Shown piece by piece: positions 16,506 to 25,005 of a stretch of 64,000 bases of DNA. A program made the translations under genes and the position numbers. Source of the stretch: Burkholderiales bacterium (GTDB lineage: Bacteria > Pseudomonadota > Gammaproteobacteria > Burkholderiales > SG8-41); contig DATAJS010000023.1 of NCBI GenBank assembly GCA_036262035.1, forward strand, positions 124,001-188,000, given 5' to 3'. Position 1 is the stretch's first letter, and every line of letters begins with the position of its first letter. The notes under the pieces are model-generated. The model made no database searches. It saw nothing but the letters and a program-made list of their open reading frames with translations, and was not told the DNA's origin.

Positions 16506-18941
16506 TCAGCGCGTGTCGGTCTGATTGCCGCGGGAGTTGCGTATGCGGCGGCGCGGGGCTGCGTGCTGGGAATCGATTGCAGTCGGCGTCGGCGCGAATA
16601 CTGCGGCGCCAACCAAAAGATAAAACAAGAATGCGATGCGAGGTATGTCGAGGAGGCTGTCGGTAAGACCTACCACCAGGAAGCCTGCCAATGACGCCGC
16701 CAACGCCGGCGCGACTGCCGAACGTGCCGCGATACCGAATGCAACCCGAACGAAAGCGGTCGCGACGAGCAGCAGCAAACAGGTGAGTCCGAGCACGCCC
16801 TGATCGAATAACAGGGCGAGCAGCATGTTCTTCATGTGCCACGGCAGATGGTGTTTGTCGCTCGTGAAGAACCACCGGCTCATCCCGCCCGCAAAGTCGC
16901 CGTTGTGGATCTGCGACCTGCCGTCGGGACCGACGACCTGCACCTCGTCTACGTCGATGAGGCGTCCCTTCGTCTCCACCGCCATGGAAAAGAACGCGAG
17001 GCGCGGCGCATACCAGGGACCGCGACCGAACTGAGTGCCGTCGAGTGCGATCGTAAGCGGTCGCCATTCGCCTGGCGCTGCCTGTAGCGCCACGGCCTTC
17101 ACCGCACACGCACCGACGTAGAGCAGATGTTTTTCGCAGATTTCCACGTGCAGCGCAGCCTGCTCCGCCGCACGCGCTTTCAGAGAGACGGTGTAGACGC
17201 CTGCGGAAGATGCCGAGACGCGCTGCGAGATCCGAAACAACTCGCCGAAACCCAGCATATGCCGCGGACCTCCAAGCGCCAGGAAGCTTTCCCCGCCGGA
17301 GGCAACGATGCGATAGCTGCCCGGAAGTTCACCGGCCGGCGCTTCGTAGAAGTACGCCCCGGGGAAACGGCCGAGACCTTTTCCGGCAAACCAGTCCAAC
17401 CCGCTGAGTAACGCTAATCCGGTGCCCCAGTGCTGAATGCGGCCGCTGATATCGCGCTCGGCCGTCGACACACGGCCACCCATATAGGCTCCCGCGCTGA
17501 AAACAGCGACGACTGCACCCACGAGAAGAGCGCTTCCGATCAACGTCAATGCCGCCCGGCGTTCCTCCGGCCAGAGCGGCACGCGTGCCCGCGCATTCCA
17601 CGCGGCGACCGCCGTGACCGCGGCGAGACTGGCGGAGGCATCCCTCAACGCTTCGACACCGCCCCAGTGGGCAGCGACGGCGCCCGCGCTCATCACTGAG
17701 CACACATACGTTGCGACCGCAGCCACTCGAATGAACGGCGTCTTGTGCGCGGCCATCGCCACCCCGACGGCAGCCGCGAGCGCGATCCCGAAAAGCACGT
17801 AGGGCCCCTTCGAGAACATACAGGCGGCCATGAGCAGCCCTGCGCCGCCCAGCACGCCGACCGCGGCGCCGGCCGATTGCTGCGAAAGCGTCGACGAGCG
17901 CACGAGGGGCGCCTGCAATATCGACACGGCGCCCACGTCGAGCACCGCTGCAAGCGCCCTGTAGCCTCCGTGACGGAACGCGACGAAACACAATAGCGCC
18001 GTGACGCATGCGAATAACGCGGCAAGCGACAGTGCGCCGATGATGGTGGTCGAGCGTTCGCCACGCTCCTGCTTCAACTGCAGCGTCACGAGCAGCGCGA
18101 CCCCGGCGAGGACCGCGACATACAAGGCACGGGAGAAGGTCACCAGGCATGCGTAAGCCGCGATGCCGAGCACGAGCGTGAGCACGGTGCGGTGCACGTT
18201 GCTATGCGCGCGCTGAAAGCGCCACACCGCAAATGGCACGGTCAGCGCGATGAAGCCGTCGAGCGCAGCCCCTCCGACGTGCATCTCCCAGAAGAATGCC
18301 GTCGCACGATAGTCGGCGGAGAAATCGAGCAACCCCGGGAAAGCGGCTCGCTCCCACACGACCGTCAAGCACGCGGCCGCGAGTCCGATGGTCGCGCCGA
18401 GGCTCAGCCGCCGGGCGGTGAGCGCACCATCTCTTGCCAGCGCTGACCGCAACAGCGGAAGGAGAAGCACAGCGAGGATGAATGGCTTCGCGATCCGCAG
18501 GCTGTTCATCGGGCCATCGTATCCCTGCCAATATCCGAAGCCTTCGTCGCCGGGATACCAACCCCGAATGAAGGCGATGACCGTCGATACCGCAAAGGCC
18601 GTAATCAGCGCGTAGGCGACAACATCCGGTCGAGCCTGACGCTTCGGCTCCAGGCGGGAGCGATCGTCCACCGCACGCCGCAGATATCCCGCGCCTGCGG
18701 CCGCGAGCACGAGCAGGTCGAACTCTTCGAAGGTGATCGAACCGGTCCACGTGGCGAAGCCGATGACCGGAAGGAGAGCGGGAACCCAGACGAGCCAGCT
18801 CTCTTCGAACTTGTAGAACACTATCCCAGCCGCGGCAAAGGCGGTGGCTGCCCAAGCAGCGCCTAAGGGGTAGACCGCGGCCAGCGCCATGCCGGCGAAC
18901 AGGCACGCCACGCCTGCAACTATGACCATCGCCCGGCTCAC
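16506..18941 (-). CDS. Large O-antigen polymerase/ligase-like protein with a lectin-like insert
   Basis: 811 aa. About twelve membrane helices cover residues 1-510, with a ligase/polymerase-type region at SGRIQHWGTGLALLSGLDWF and GKGLGRFPGAYFYE (about 505-545). A large periplasmic insert (about 550-715) follows, with beta-sandwich features like carbohydrate-binding modules (GVYTVSLKARAAEQAALHVEI, then IHNGDFAGGMSRWFFTSDKH). HLPWHMKN comes next, then the last helices. It is probably a membrane polymerase or ligase for lipid-linked glycan whose insert may bind sugar. It overlaps the beta-helix gene stop by 4 bases. It is distinct from the smaller O-glycosylation ligase at 30837-32132. Confidence 0.75.
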   Translation of the reverse strand: MSRAMVIVAGVACLFAGMALAAVYPLGAAWAATAFAAAGIVFYKFEESWLVWVPALLPVIGFATWTGSITFEEFDLLVLAAAGAGYLRRAVDDRSRLEPKRQARPDVVAYALITAFAVSTVIAFIRGWYPGDEGFGYWQGYDGPMNSLRIAKPFILAVLLLPLLRSALARDGALTARRLSLGATIGLAAACLTVVWERAAFPGLLDFSADYRATAFFWEMHVGGAALDGFIALTVPFAVWRFQRAHSNVHRTVLTLVLGIAAYACLVTFSRALYVAVLAGVALLVTLQLKQERGERSTTIIGALSLAALFACVTALLCFVAFRHGGYRALAAVLDVGAVSILQAPLVRSSTLSQQSAGAAVGVLGGAGLLMAACMFSKGPYVLFGIALAAAVGVAMAAHKTPFIRVAAVATYVCSVMSAGAVAAHWGGVEALRDASASLAAVTAVAAWNARARVPLWPEERRAALTLIGSALLVGAVVAVFSAGAYMGGRVSTAERDISGRIQHWGTGLALLSGLDWFAGKGLGRFPGAYFYEAPAGELPGSYRIVASGGESFLALGGPRHMLGFGELFRISQRVSASSAGVYTVSLKARAAEQAALHVEICEKHLLYVGACAVKAVALQAAPGEWRPLTIALDGTQFGRGPWYAPRLAFFSMAVETKGRLIDVDEVQVVGPDGRSQIHNGDFAGGMSRWFFTSDKHHLPWHMKNMLLALLFDQGVLGLTCLLLLVATAFVRVAFGIAARSAVAPALAASLAGFLVVGLTDSLLDIPRIAFLFYLLVGAAVFAPTPTAIDSQHAAPRRRIRNSRGNQTDTR

Positions 18942-20098
18942 GGCGACGACTGCTGCAATGCCCCGGGGCTGAGGCGTAAGCCAGCCAACGGCCGGCTATT
19001 CAGCGGATGTGCGTACTCCTCGAGCGGTGTCAGCGACACGCCGTCGATAGGCGCAATCGGCACTGCACGCCCGAGTAGGCCGGAGTTCCTCGGCAACCGA
19101 TATTCGAACGCGCTTCCCCGTGCAAGATCGCTCGGCCTCACGTTGAAGTTCGCTGTGTAGTGGCCGACGCGGTCCCCTGCGAGCTCTGCGCCTCCAACGG
19201 TCAGATTGTTCGCAACGACCACGCGATCGGCGCCCGGTGCGATTCTCAGCAACGTTCCCGGCGGCCCGCGATCGTCGACGAGCGTGTTATGGACCAGATA
19301 GAGCTCGCTCCGCGGCCAGCGATAGCCTTCCCCTCCGAACGAGACGACGATGGGGTTCTCGGTCGTGCCGCTTTGCTGGACGATATTCCCGACGACGTAT
19401 GCGACGCCGCCCGACGGAAACTCGAGCTCGTAGCTTGCCCGCCCGCCGGTCTCGTCGGTCAGCCGGTTGTAGCGGATGTCGTTCTCGCGGGCCCGACTCT
19501 TCAACAGATGGCCTGTCCTCGCGTGGTGAAAGTAGCTGCGCGTGACGCTGAGCTTGCGAATCGTTCCGGCATACAGGTTATGGCTGTATCCATCACCGGC
19601 GCCGCTATGACCGAATTCGCTGCGGTCGATCTCCAGCGCCGCATTCTCGTCTCCCGCCGTGAGGATGCCGTTCTCGTTGTCTGTGAACGTGCAGTTGCGC
19701 ACCATCAGCCGGCCGCTTTCGAAGCGTATGCCGGCGCCGTTGCGCTCGCGCACGCGTGCTCCCGTGAAATCGATGTTCTCGACGACGAACTCTCCGCCGC
19801 GCATGACCCAGATCGCCTTGCCTTCCGCCGCGGCGCCGTCTGCGACGAGGCGCGCGCGTCCCTGGACCGCGCGAATGGTGACGTGCTTCTGGGTCCACAC
19901 CGCCACATCCGCCCGATATTCCCCCGCAGCGATCTCGACTGTGTCACCGTCCCGTGCCGCGCGCGCCGCGTCTGCGATCGAGACGTACTGCTGGCCCGGG
20001 CCGACGGTCAGCACGCGGCCTGGCGCCGAGGGCGCAGGCTCCGCAGCGAACGCGCTCGTAAGCCACGCGAGGCAGATCGCGGCGGCTAACCGCGTCAC
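18938..20098 (-). CDS. Secreted right-handed parallel beta-helix protein
   Basis: 386 aa from GTG at 20098, in a GTGA overlap with the glycosyltransferase stop and behind a GGAGG ribosome site; the longer upstream reading frame is rejected. Signal peptide about 1-20 (ends TSAFAAEP). The body shows rungs typical of pectate-lyase-like helices: VLTVGPGQQYVSIADAARAA, VVENIDFTGARV, MVRNCTFTDNENGIL, YSHNLYAGTIRKLSVTRSYF, VYVVGNIVQQSG-type repeats. No catalytic set can be named. It resembles periplasmic epimerases, lyases or binding proteins for uronate-rich exopolysaccharides, such as AlgG/AlgJ-type factors. Its position beside the polymerase suggests it acts on the nascent polymer. Confidence 0.75.
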   Translation of the reverse strand: MTRLAAAICLAWLTSAFAAEPAPSAPGRVLTVGPGQQYVSIADAARAARDGDTVEIAAGEYRADVAVWTQKHVTIRAVQGRARLVADGAAAEGKAIWVMRGGEFVVENIDFTGARVRERNGAGIRFESGRLMVRNCTFTDNENGILTAGDENAALEIDRSEFGHSGAGDGYSHNLYAGTIRKLSVTRSYFHHARTGHLLKSRARENDIRYNRLTDETGGRASYELEFPSGGVAYVVGNIVQQSGTTENPIVVSFGGEGYRWPRSELYLVHNTLVDDRGPPGTLLRIAPGADRVVVANNLTVGGAELAGDRVGHYTANFNVRPSDLARGSAFEYRLPRNSGLLGRAVPIAPIDGVSLTPLEEYAHPLNSRPLAGLRLSPGALQQSSP

Positions 20099-21339
20099 CG
20101 TGACGCCTCCGTGAGCAGCTCTGCGAGCTTGCCCGCGCCGGCTCGCCGTGACCTGCCTTCGATCGACGACTGCGCCGGCGTTACCGCCCGCCCTGCCCGC
20201 ACGTCCTCGACAAAGCGCACCAGCAGCCGTGCGATCGCCTCGACCGAATCGAGCGGGGAGATCGAATCGACGCCAGCACCGCGCAGAAAGCGGCCGGTGC
20301 TGCCTTCGTGGGAAGTCAGCGCGAGCACCGGTCGTTGCGCTCGAACGTATTCGTACAGCTTCGCCGGAATCTGGTTGTCGCAATTCGCGGCTTGCAGAAG
20401 CAGTAGACCGTCCGCGCGAACCATCTCTTCCAGCGCCTGCCCATACGCGGTAGAGGGCAGCAGCTCCACGAACTCGATGACCCCAGCCCGTGCAGCGAGC
20501 GATCGCACGAACGCGTCGTGACCGGAGCCGCGAAATCGCAGACGCAGGTGCGCCGGATCGATAGCGCCCTGCCGCCGCAGGTTCGCCACGGCTTCGAAGA
20601 GGTGGCTGGGATCGCGCTCGGAGGGATACACCACACCGCTGTGCAGCAACGTCGTCGCCCCTGACGTCAACGGCGTGTGCCGGAGAGGTGAAGCATCCAC
20701 CGCCTCAAAGGCGGCTTGGTCGAATCCGTTTTCGATCACGCGCACGCGGTCGGCAGCGTCCGGATACCGGGCTGTATACATTTCGGCCGCGGCCGCCGTC
20801 GCGAAGACGGCGAACCTCGACGAGCTCAACGCGTCTTCCTCGATGCGCTTGAAGCTCTTCCATATCACCGGGTCGGTCGGATAATCGCTCTGTGCCATCG
20901 GGTCCCTGAACTCCGCGATCCACGGCAATCCCGTGCGCCGGTGCAGACGGGCGGCGATCGTGTGCGCGGTAGCGATCGGGTAAGTCGACCAGATCACATC
21001 GGGGCGCCATTTCTCGATCAGCCGCAATCCCGAGCGGATCGCGCCGAAGCGCCACATCGTCCAGCGGTCTGGGGTCGCGGTGATCCGCAGGTAGCGCCGG
21101 CGAATCGAGAGATGGCGCGCAGCATCTACCGCGAACGCGCGTTCCACGGGCGTGTCGTGGGGAATCTCACCCACGAGATCGTCGGCGGTGCACTCGTAAG
21201 CACGAGGGTGAACGGTCAGGACAATAGGCTGCCATTGAAATGCCGGCAGATACTGCACGAATCTCAGAGCACGCTGGACGCCACTGCTGCCGGCGAATGG
21301 CGGGAAGTGAAAAGCGACCATGAGCACGCGCCTGCTCAT
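20095..21339 (-). CDS. Glycosyltransferase family 4-like protein
   Basis: 414 aa from ATG at 21339, in an ATGA overlap with the upstream gene. The N-terminal Rossmann domain begins VLMVAFHFPPFAGSSGVQRALRF; the linker contains DVIWSTYPIATAHTIAARL and LPWIAEFRDPMAQSDYP. The C-terminal GT-B domain holds ENGFD, TTLLHSGVVYPSERDP and the donor-binding region (LLLLQAANCDNQIPAKLYEYVRAQRP). This is a cytoplasmic retaining glycosyltransferase, of a type found in many polysaccharide loci. The sugar transferred is unknown. Part of the tightly overlapping 23426-14849 operon. Confidence 0.85.
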   Translation of the reverse strand: MSRRVLMVAFHFPPFAGSSGVQRALRFVQYLPAFQWQPIVLTVHPRAYECTADDLVGEIPHDTPVERAFAVDAARHLSIRRRYLRITATPDRWTMWRFGAIRSGLRLIEKWRPDVIWSTYPIATAHTIAARLHRRTGLPWIAEFRDPMAQSDYPTDPVIWKSFKRIEEDALSSSRFAVFATAAAAEMYTARYPDAADRVRVIENGFDQAAFEAVDASPLRHTPLTSGATTLLHSGVVYPSERDPSHLFEAVANLRRQGAIDPAHLRLRFRGSGHDAFVRSLAARAGVIEFVELLPSTAYGQALEEMVRADGLLLLQAANCDNQIPAKLYEYVRAQRPVLALTSHEGSTGRFLRGAGVDSISPLDSVEAIARLLVRFVEDVRAGRAVTPAQSSIEGRSRRAGAGKLAELLTEASR

Positions 21340-23426
21340 CGAGGGACGACCGCCCAGCGTGCATTCGCGGTGGGGTCGTACCATCGTGCCTGCCGAACGT
21401 TCTTGGAAAGCCACGACCACGCATCCGCGCCGCTCTCTTCTCCGCTGACGAACGCCGCCGCAGTCGCGGCTTGAATGGCGTAGGCGCTGTTGTCGAATGA
21501 CCGGTTGACCTTGGCTACGCTCGCGTATGCGTTCCCGATCTCTTCCCACGTCTGGAAGTAGGTTCCGTTCGATCGCTTCATCGGAGTCACATAGGCAGCC
21601 AGGAGCCGCGAGTCGTATCCCTTGGCGCCGAACTGGGTCGTCAATAGCCGCGAATGCCAGCGCAGCAGCGGCGCCGTCGCAAAACCTTTCTCCTTCGCGA
21701 CGCCAAGGACCGCCATCACGTAGTAGTTCATCCAGAGCGGTTCTGTCGCGGCTACCTGGGGTGTTACAAAGTTGGCCAAGGCACGGCTTTCAGTGCTGCC
21801 GCGCCCCCAGAAATGAAGTGGCGACCGCTCCACCGCATTTCGGCGTGCCCACGACCATAGGTCCGAGCCCGAGTAGCGCCCATGAACGTCCCGTTCGCCC
21901 TCCCAGATCGCCAAGGCCTGATCGACCAGCGTTCTGAAGTAAGCCTGCTCGGGTGTGCCATCGGGAGAAAGGAAAGCGGCATTCACCCGGTTCTGGAACA
22001 CCCACGCGTCGCCGCGGACCTGATCGTCGATCCTCGCAACGCCCGGTGGTCTGAATCCGGGGTTGTACATGAGCGCCCAGGCCGCGGCCCAGAACTGCAA
22101 CTCCTTCAGGTACCAGTAGTCGCCGGTCACGACATACGCGATCGAGAATGGATCTGGCTGATGCGCCCCATCCGCTATCCACCCGCCGCTGACGTGCGGA
22201 TAGGCCTGCTCGGTGATCCGATCGCCTTTGACGAAGTACGGCACTCCGGCGTTGTTCACGAGCCAGATCGTCGGCCACGCGACCACCGAAACGGGCCGGC
22301 CAATCGCGGCGATCTTTCCCGACGCGTCGTACTTCCTGGCCGCGTTCCCCTCGCGATAATGGACCGGCCATGCCGCGGCCAGGTCCGCGGAACCGAGCGC
22401 GACTTCGCGCATGCGCGCATCGCCCGAGGCGATCCAGCGCGCAACCCACTCCGGCATGAGGCCGATGTCGTCCCGACCGCCGGTGGTCGGCATGTACTTG
22501 GTCCACAAGCCGGCGTCGTACAGATCTCGCGGCTGCTTCAGCCAGCGCGAATGATATTGAGCGACGGCGCGCGAGTTTTCCGCGCGGGCGGCTATTTCCA
22601 GATTCGGCACGAAGCGGGTAGCGCTCAAATACGCGAGGTTGTAGTCCACATCGACGTTTCGCGCAGGCTCGCCGCCGAGCCAGTATTCCTTGGTCCAGCG
22701 CGTCGCGGCGTAGTGCTTCACGTCGCGCTTCTCGTAGAAGGTTTGCGCGCGCGCATGTCCCGCCGAAAGCATCAGGTCGTAGCGCGAATCCCGAATATCG
22801 GTCGTCAGCGAATTCTCGCCGATGAACCTGACTCTCACCTTGTTGATCGCCGGCCAGAACGTCGCGTGGAAAATCGGGCGAAACGACGATGCGCGGACGT
22901 CGTAGGTCCGGCGCGCCGAGTGATCGCCGAGTATCACGGTCGTGGCGACCGGGCCGCTCGTCCAGTACGCGAAGTCGCCTCGCGAAAGCATCTCGCGCGC
23001 CGAAATCGACGTTCCTGCGACATTGATCGTCGCGTCGAAGTCGAACCTCGCATCGAGCATCTCGGCCGGCCTGAGGGGCACAGCTTCTGCGGCCGCCCCG
23101 GCCGGATGCAACACCACTTCGACGGGCTGGCCGGCCGGAAGCTTCGGGACGACGAACAGAACGATGGCGTACTTAAGAGATCCGTCGGGCCAGCGCTGCT
23201 TGACGTCGACCTGCGTCTGCAGCGGCCGGTCGTCGATGCGCGCCTCGACGGACTTGCCGGGGGCCACTTCGCCCTCGACGAAGGGCCGCCCTAGCTGCAC
23301 GGGATAGTTCAGTTCCTCCGCGCCGCTGCGGTTGATGATCGAGACCGAATTCCGCGGGGCCGCCGCCGCTCCCGCGCAGCAGACGAGCAGAAAAAGCAGG
23401 GCCCACGCCGCCTTAAAAGGACGCAT
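21336..23426 (-). CDS. Secreted large protein resembling PcRGLX/YetA-type polysaccharide lyases
   Basis: 696 aa with a clear signal peptide (LLFLLVCCAGAAAAP). The N-terminal segment (NSVSIINRSGAEELNYPVQL, then DVKQRWPDGSLKYAIVLF) resembles the beta-rich N-domain of exo-rhamnogalacturonan lyase-like (PcRGLX/YetA) proteins. The middle and C-terminal parts are rich in Trp and Tyr and look alpha-helical toroid-like (KYMPTTGGRDDIGLMPEW; GDYWYLKELQFWAAAWALMY). Catalytic residues cannot be assigned by eye. Likely role: cleavage or remodelling of the exported polysaccharide. First gene of a five-gene leftward operon; a ~100 bp divergent promoter region separates it from the flippase. Family match is by resemblance only. 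Confidence 0.6.
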   Translation of the reverse strand: MRPFKAAWALLFLLVCCAGAAAAPRNSVSIINRSGAEELNYPVQLGRPFVEGEVAPGKSVEARIDDRPLQTQVDVKQRWPDGSLKYAIVLFVVPKLPAGQPVEVVLHPAGAAAEAVPLRPAEMLDARFDFDATINVAGTSISAREMLSRGDFAYWTSGPVATTVILGDHSARRTYDVRASSFRPIFHATFWPAINKVRVRFIGENSLTTDIRDSRYDLMLSAGHARAQTFYEKRDVKHYAATRWTKEYWLGGEPARNVDVDYNLAYLSATRFVPNLEIAARAENSRAVAQYHSRWLKQPRDLYDAGLWTKYMPTTGGRDDIGLMPEWVARWIASGDARMREVALGSADLAAAWPVHYREGNAARKYDASGKIAAIGRPVSVVAWPTIWLVNNAGVPYFVKGDRITEQAYPHVSGGWIADGAHQPDPFSIAYVVTGDYWYLKELQFWAAAWALMYNPGFRPPGVARIDDQVRGDAWVFQNRVNAAFLSPDGTPEQAYFRTLVDQALAIWEGERDVHGRYSGSDLWSWARRNAVERSPLHFWGRGSTESRALANFVTPQVAATEPLWMNYYVMAVLGVAKEKGFATAPLLRWHSRLLTTQFGAKGYDSRLLAAYVTPMKRSNGTYFQTWEEIGNAYASVAKVNRSFDNSAYAIQAATAAAFVSGEESGADAWSWLSKNVRQARWYDPTANARWAVVPR

Positions 23427-23524
23427 TTCCCGAAACTGCCTTACGGGCGATACGACGCCGGAAGTCAGCTGTTAGACTCACGCCCCGAAGGCAGGGGTGC
23501 CGATTCGTTTCAACATTGTGGCAG

Positions 23525-25000
23525 ATGCTACATCTCCGTCAGAAACTGGCGATACAGTTTCTTTCCTCGAATTTCGCGACCGTCACGAATTTTATCGTGT
23601 CGATCGTGCTGGCGCGCCTGCTCTCCCCGTCGGAGATCGGAATATTTTCGATCACCGCCGTGGTCGTCAACTTTTCGCACGTATTTCGCGACTTCGGGGT
23701 AGCTGCGTTCATCAAGAGGCAGAAGCACCTCACGCCTGACATGCTGCGCGCGGCGCTGGGTGTGCTGATGACCTCCTCGTGGATTATTGCCGCGACGCTG
23801 TTCGTCGCCAGCGACTTCCTGGCGGCTTATTTCAGGCAGCCCGGCGTCGGCGACACGATGAAGGTGCTTGCGATCGGCTTTTTCTTCATTCCGTTCGGAG
23901 CCGTGTCCAACGCCGTCCTTGGCCGCGAGCTCCAGGCAGGGAAAGCGGCCATTGCGACCGGTGTGAGCACCGTGGTGTACGCGACCTCCTGCATCACCCT
24001 CGCCTACCTCGGTTTCAGCTACATGAGCCTCGCCTGGGGGAACCTGCTGAACATCATCGCCTCGGTGACCACATACAACCTCCTGCGGCCGAAGGGTTTG
24101 CCTTGGTTGCCCAGCCTCAGAGGCTGGCGCAGCGTTGCGCACTTCGGACTCGGTGCGATGCTCTCATCAGCGCTGAAAGCGATCGACAACGCGATTCCGG
24201 ACCTCTTCCTCGGCAAGCTCAGCACCGCGCACAACGTCGGACTCTTCAGCCGGGCGAATTCGACCGTCAACATCCTCAACCATGTCACCGGCCCGACGCT
24301 CAACTACGTGTCGCTGCCTTACATGGCGGCGGTGCATCACAGCGGGGCAGATCTCGGCGCCGAAGTGACCAGGGCGATCGCCTACCTGACCGCGATCGCC
24401 TGGCCCATCCTCGCAGTCACCGCGGCGCTCGCCCCGGAAGTGATCGAAACCCTGTACGGATCCGCGTGGCTCGAATGCGCGCCGGTCATCCCCCTGCTCT
24501 GCCTCGCGTGCGCGGTGCAGATCACCTTCTCGTTCCTGCAGCCGGCCTTGACCGGCATCGGCAGGCCGTACTGGACGGCCTTGCCTCTTGTGCTGGTCGT
24601 GGCAGCCAAGATCGCGCTCGGTCTCGCCCTGTTCGACGGCTCGCTCGTCTCTTTCGCGTACGCCGTGGTCATCGCGGAGGTGGCCTCGATCCCGGCGTAT
24701 TTGTATCTCGCCCACAAGCACATCCAAACCAGGCCAGGGCAGTTGATGTTGCCACTGGTGTCGAGCCTCACCCTCACCCTCGCGGTAAGCCTGGCGGTCG
24801 CAGGCATCAAAGCGCTGTTGTTCGATTCGGTTGCGGCGCCGTTCGAGCGGCTCGTGGTTGCCGGTGCGATCGTGCTGCCCGTCTGGACGGTCACGCTGCT
24901 TCTCATCCGGCATCCCCTTCGTCGCGAGCTGCTGCTGATGCTCTCCACCGTCAGCGCGACGCTGCAGGTCAGGAAACGCTCGGATTCGGGAAGCCGATAA
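23525..25000 (+). CDS. Lipopolysaccharide/exopolysaccharide flippase (Wzx/MOP family)
   Basis: 491 aa with about fourteen membrane helices. The sequence LSSNFATVTNFIVSIVLARLLSPSEIGIFSITAVVV near the start is typical of the polysaccharide transporter branch of the MOP superfamily (Wzx/WzxC-like). It should flip undecaprenyl-linked oligosaccharide to the periplasmic side. The start is ATG at 23525; an in-frame TTG at 23516 is an alternative. This is the only Wzx-type flippase in the window and so probably serves the whole cluster. The next gene starts 5 bp downstream. Confidence 0.88.
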   Translation: MLHLRQKLAIQFLSSNFATVTNFIVSIVLARLLSPSEIGIFSITAVVVNFSHVFRDFGVAAFIKRQKHLTPDMLRAALGVLMTSSWIIAATLFVASDFLAAYFRQPGVGDTMKVLAIGFFFIPFGAVSNAVLGRELQAGKAAIATGVSTVVYATSCITLAYLGFSYMSLAWGNLLNIIASVTTYNLLRPKGLPWLPSLRGWRSVAHFGLGAMLSSALKAIDNAIPDLFLGKLSTAHNVGLFSRANSTVNILNHVTGPTLNYVSLPYMAAVHHSGADLGAEVTRAIAYLTAIAWPILAVTAALAPEVIETLYGSAWLECAPVIPLLCLACAVQITFSFLQPALTGIGRPYWTALPLVLVVAAKIALGLALFDGSLVSFAYAVVIAEVASIPAYLYLAHKHIQTRPGQLMLPLVSSLTLTLAVSLAVAGIKALLFDSVAAPFERLVVAGAIVLPVWTVTLLLIRHPLRRELLLMLSTVSATLQVRKRSDSGSR

Positions 25001-25005
25001 CCGCC

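Noticed and set aside
23779-25005. Upstream extension of the GT2-NodB frame into the flippase
   Set aside because: The extension overlaps the flippase in another frame and is Arg-rich without motifs; the GTG at 25006 fits operon spacing.
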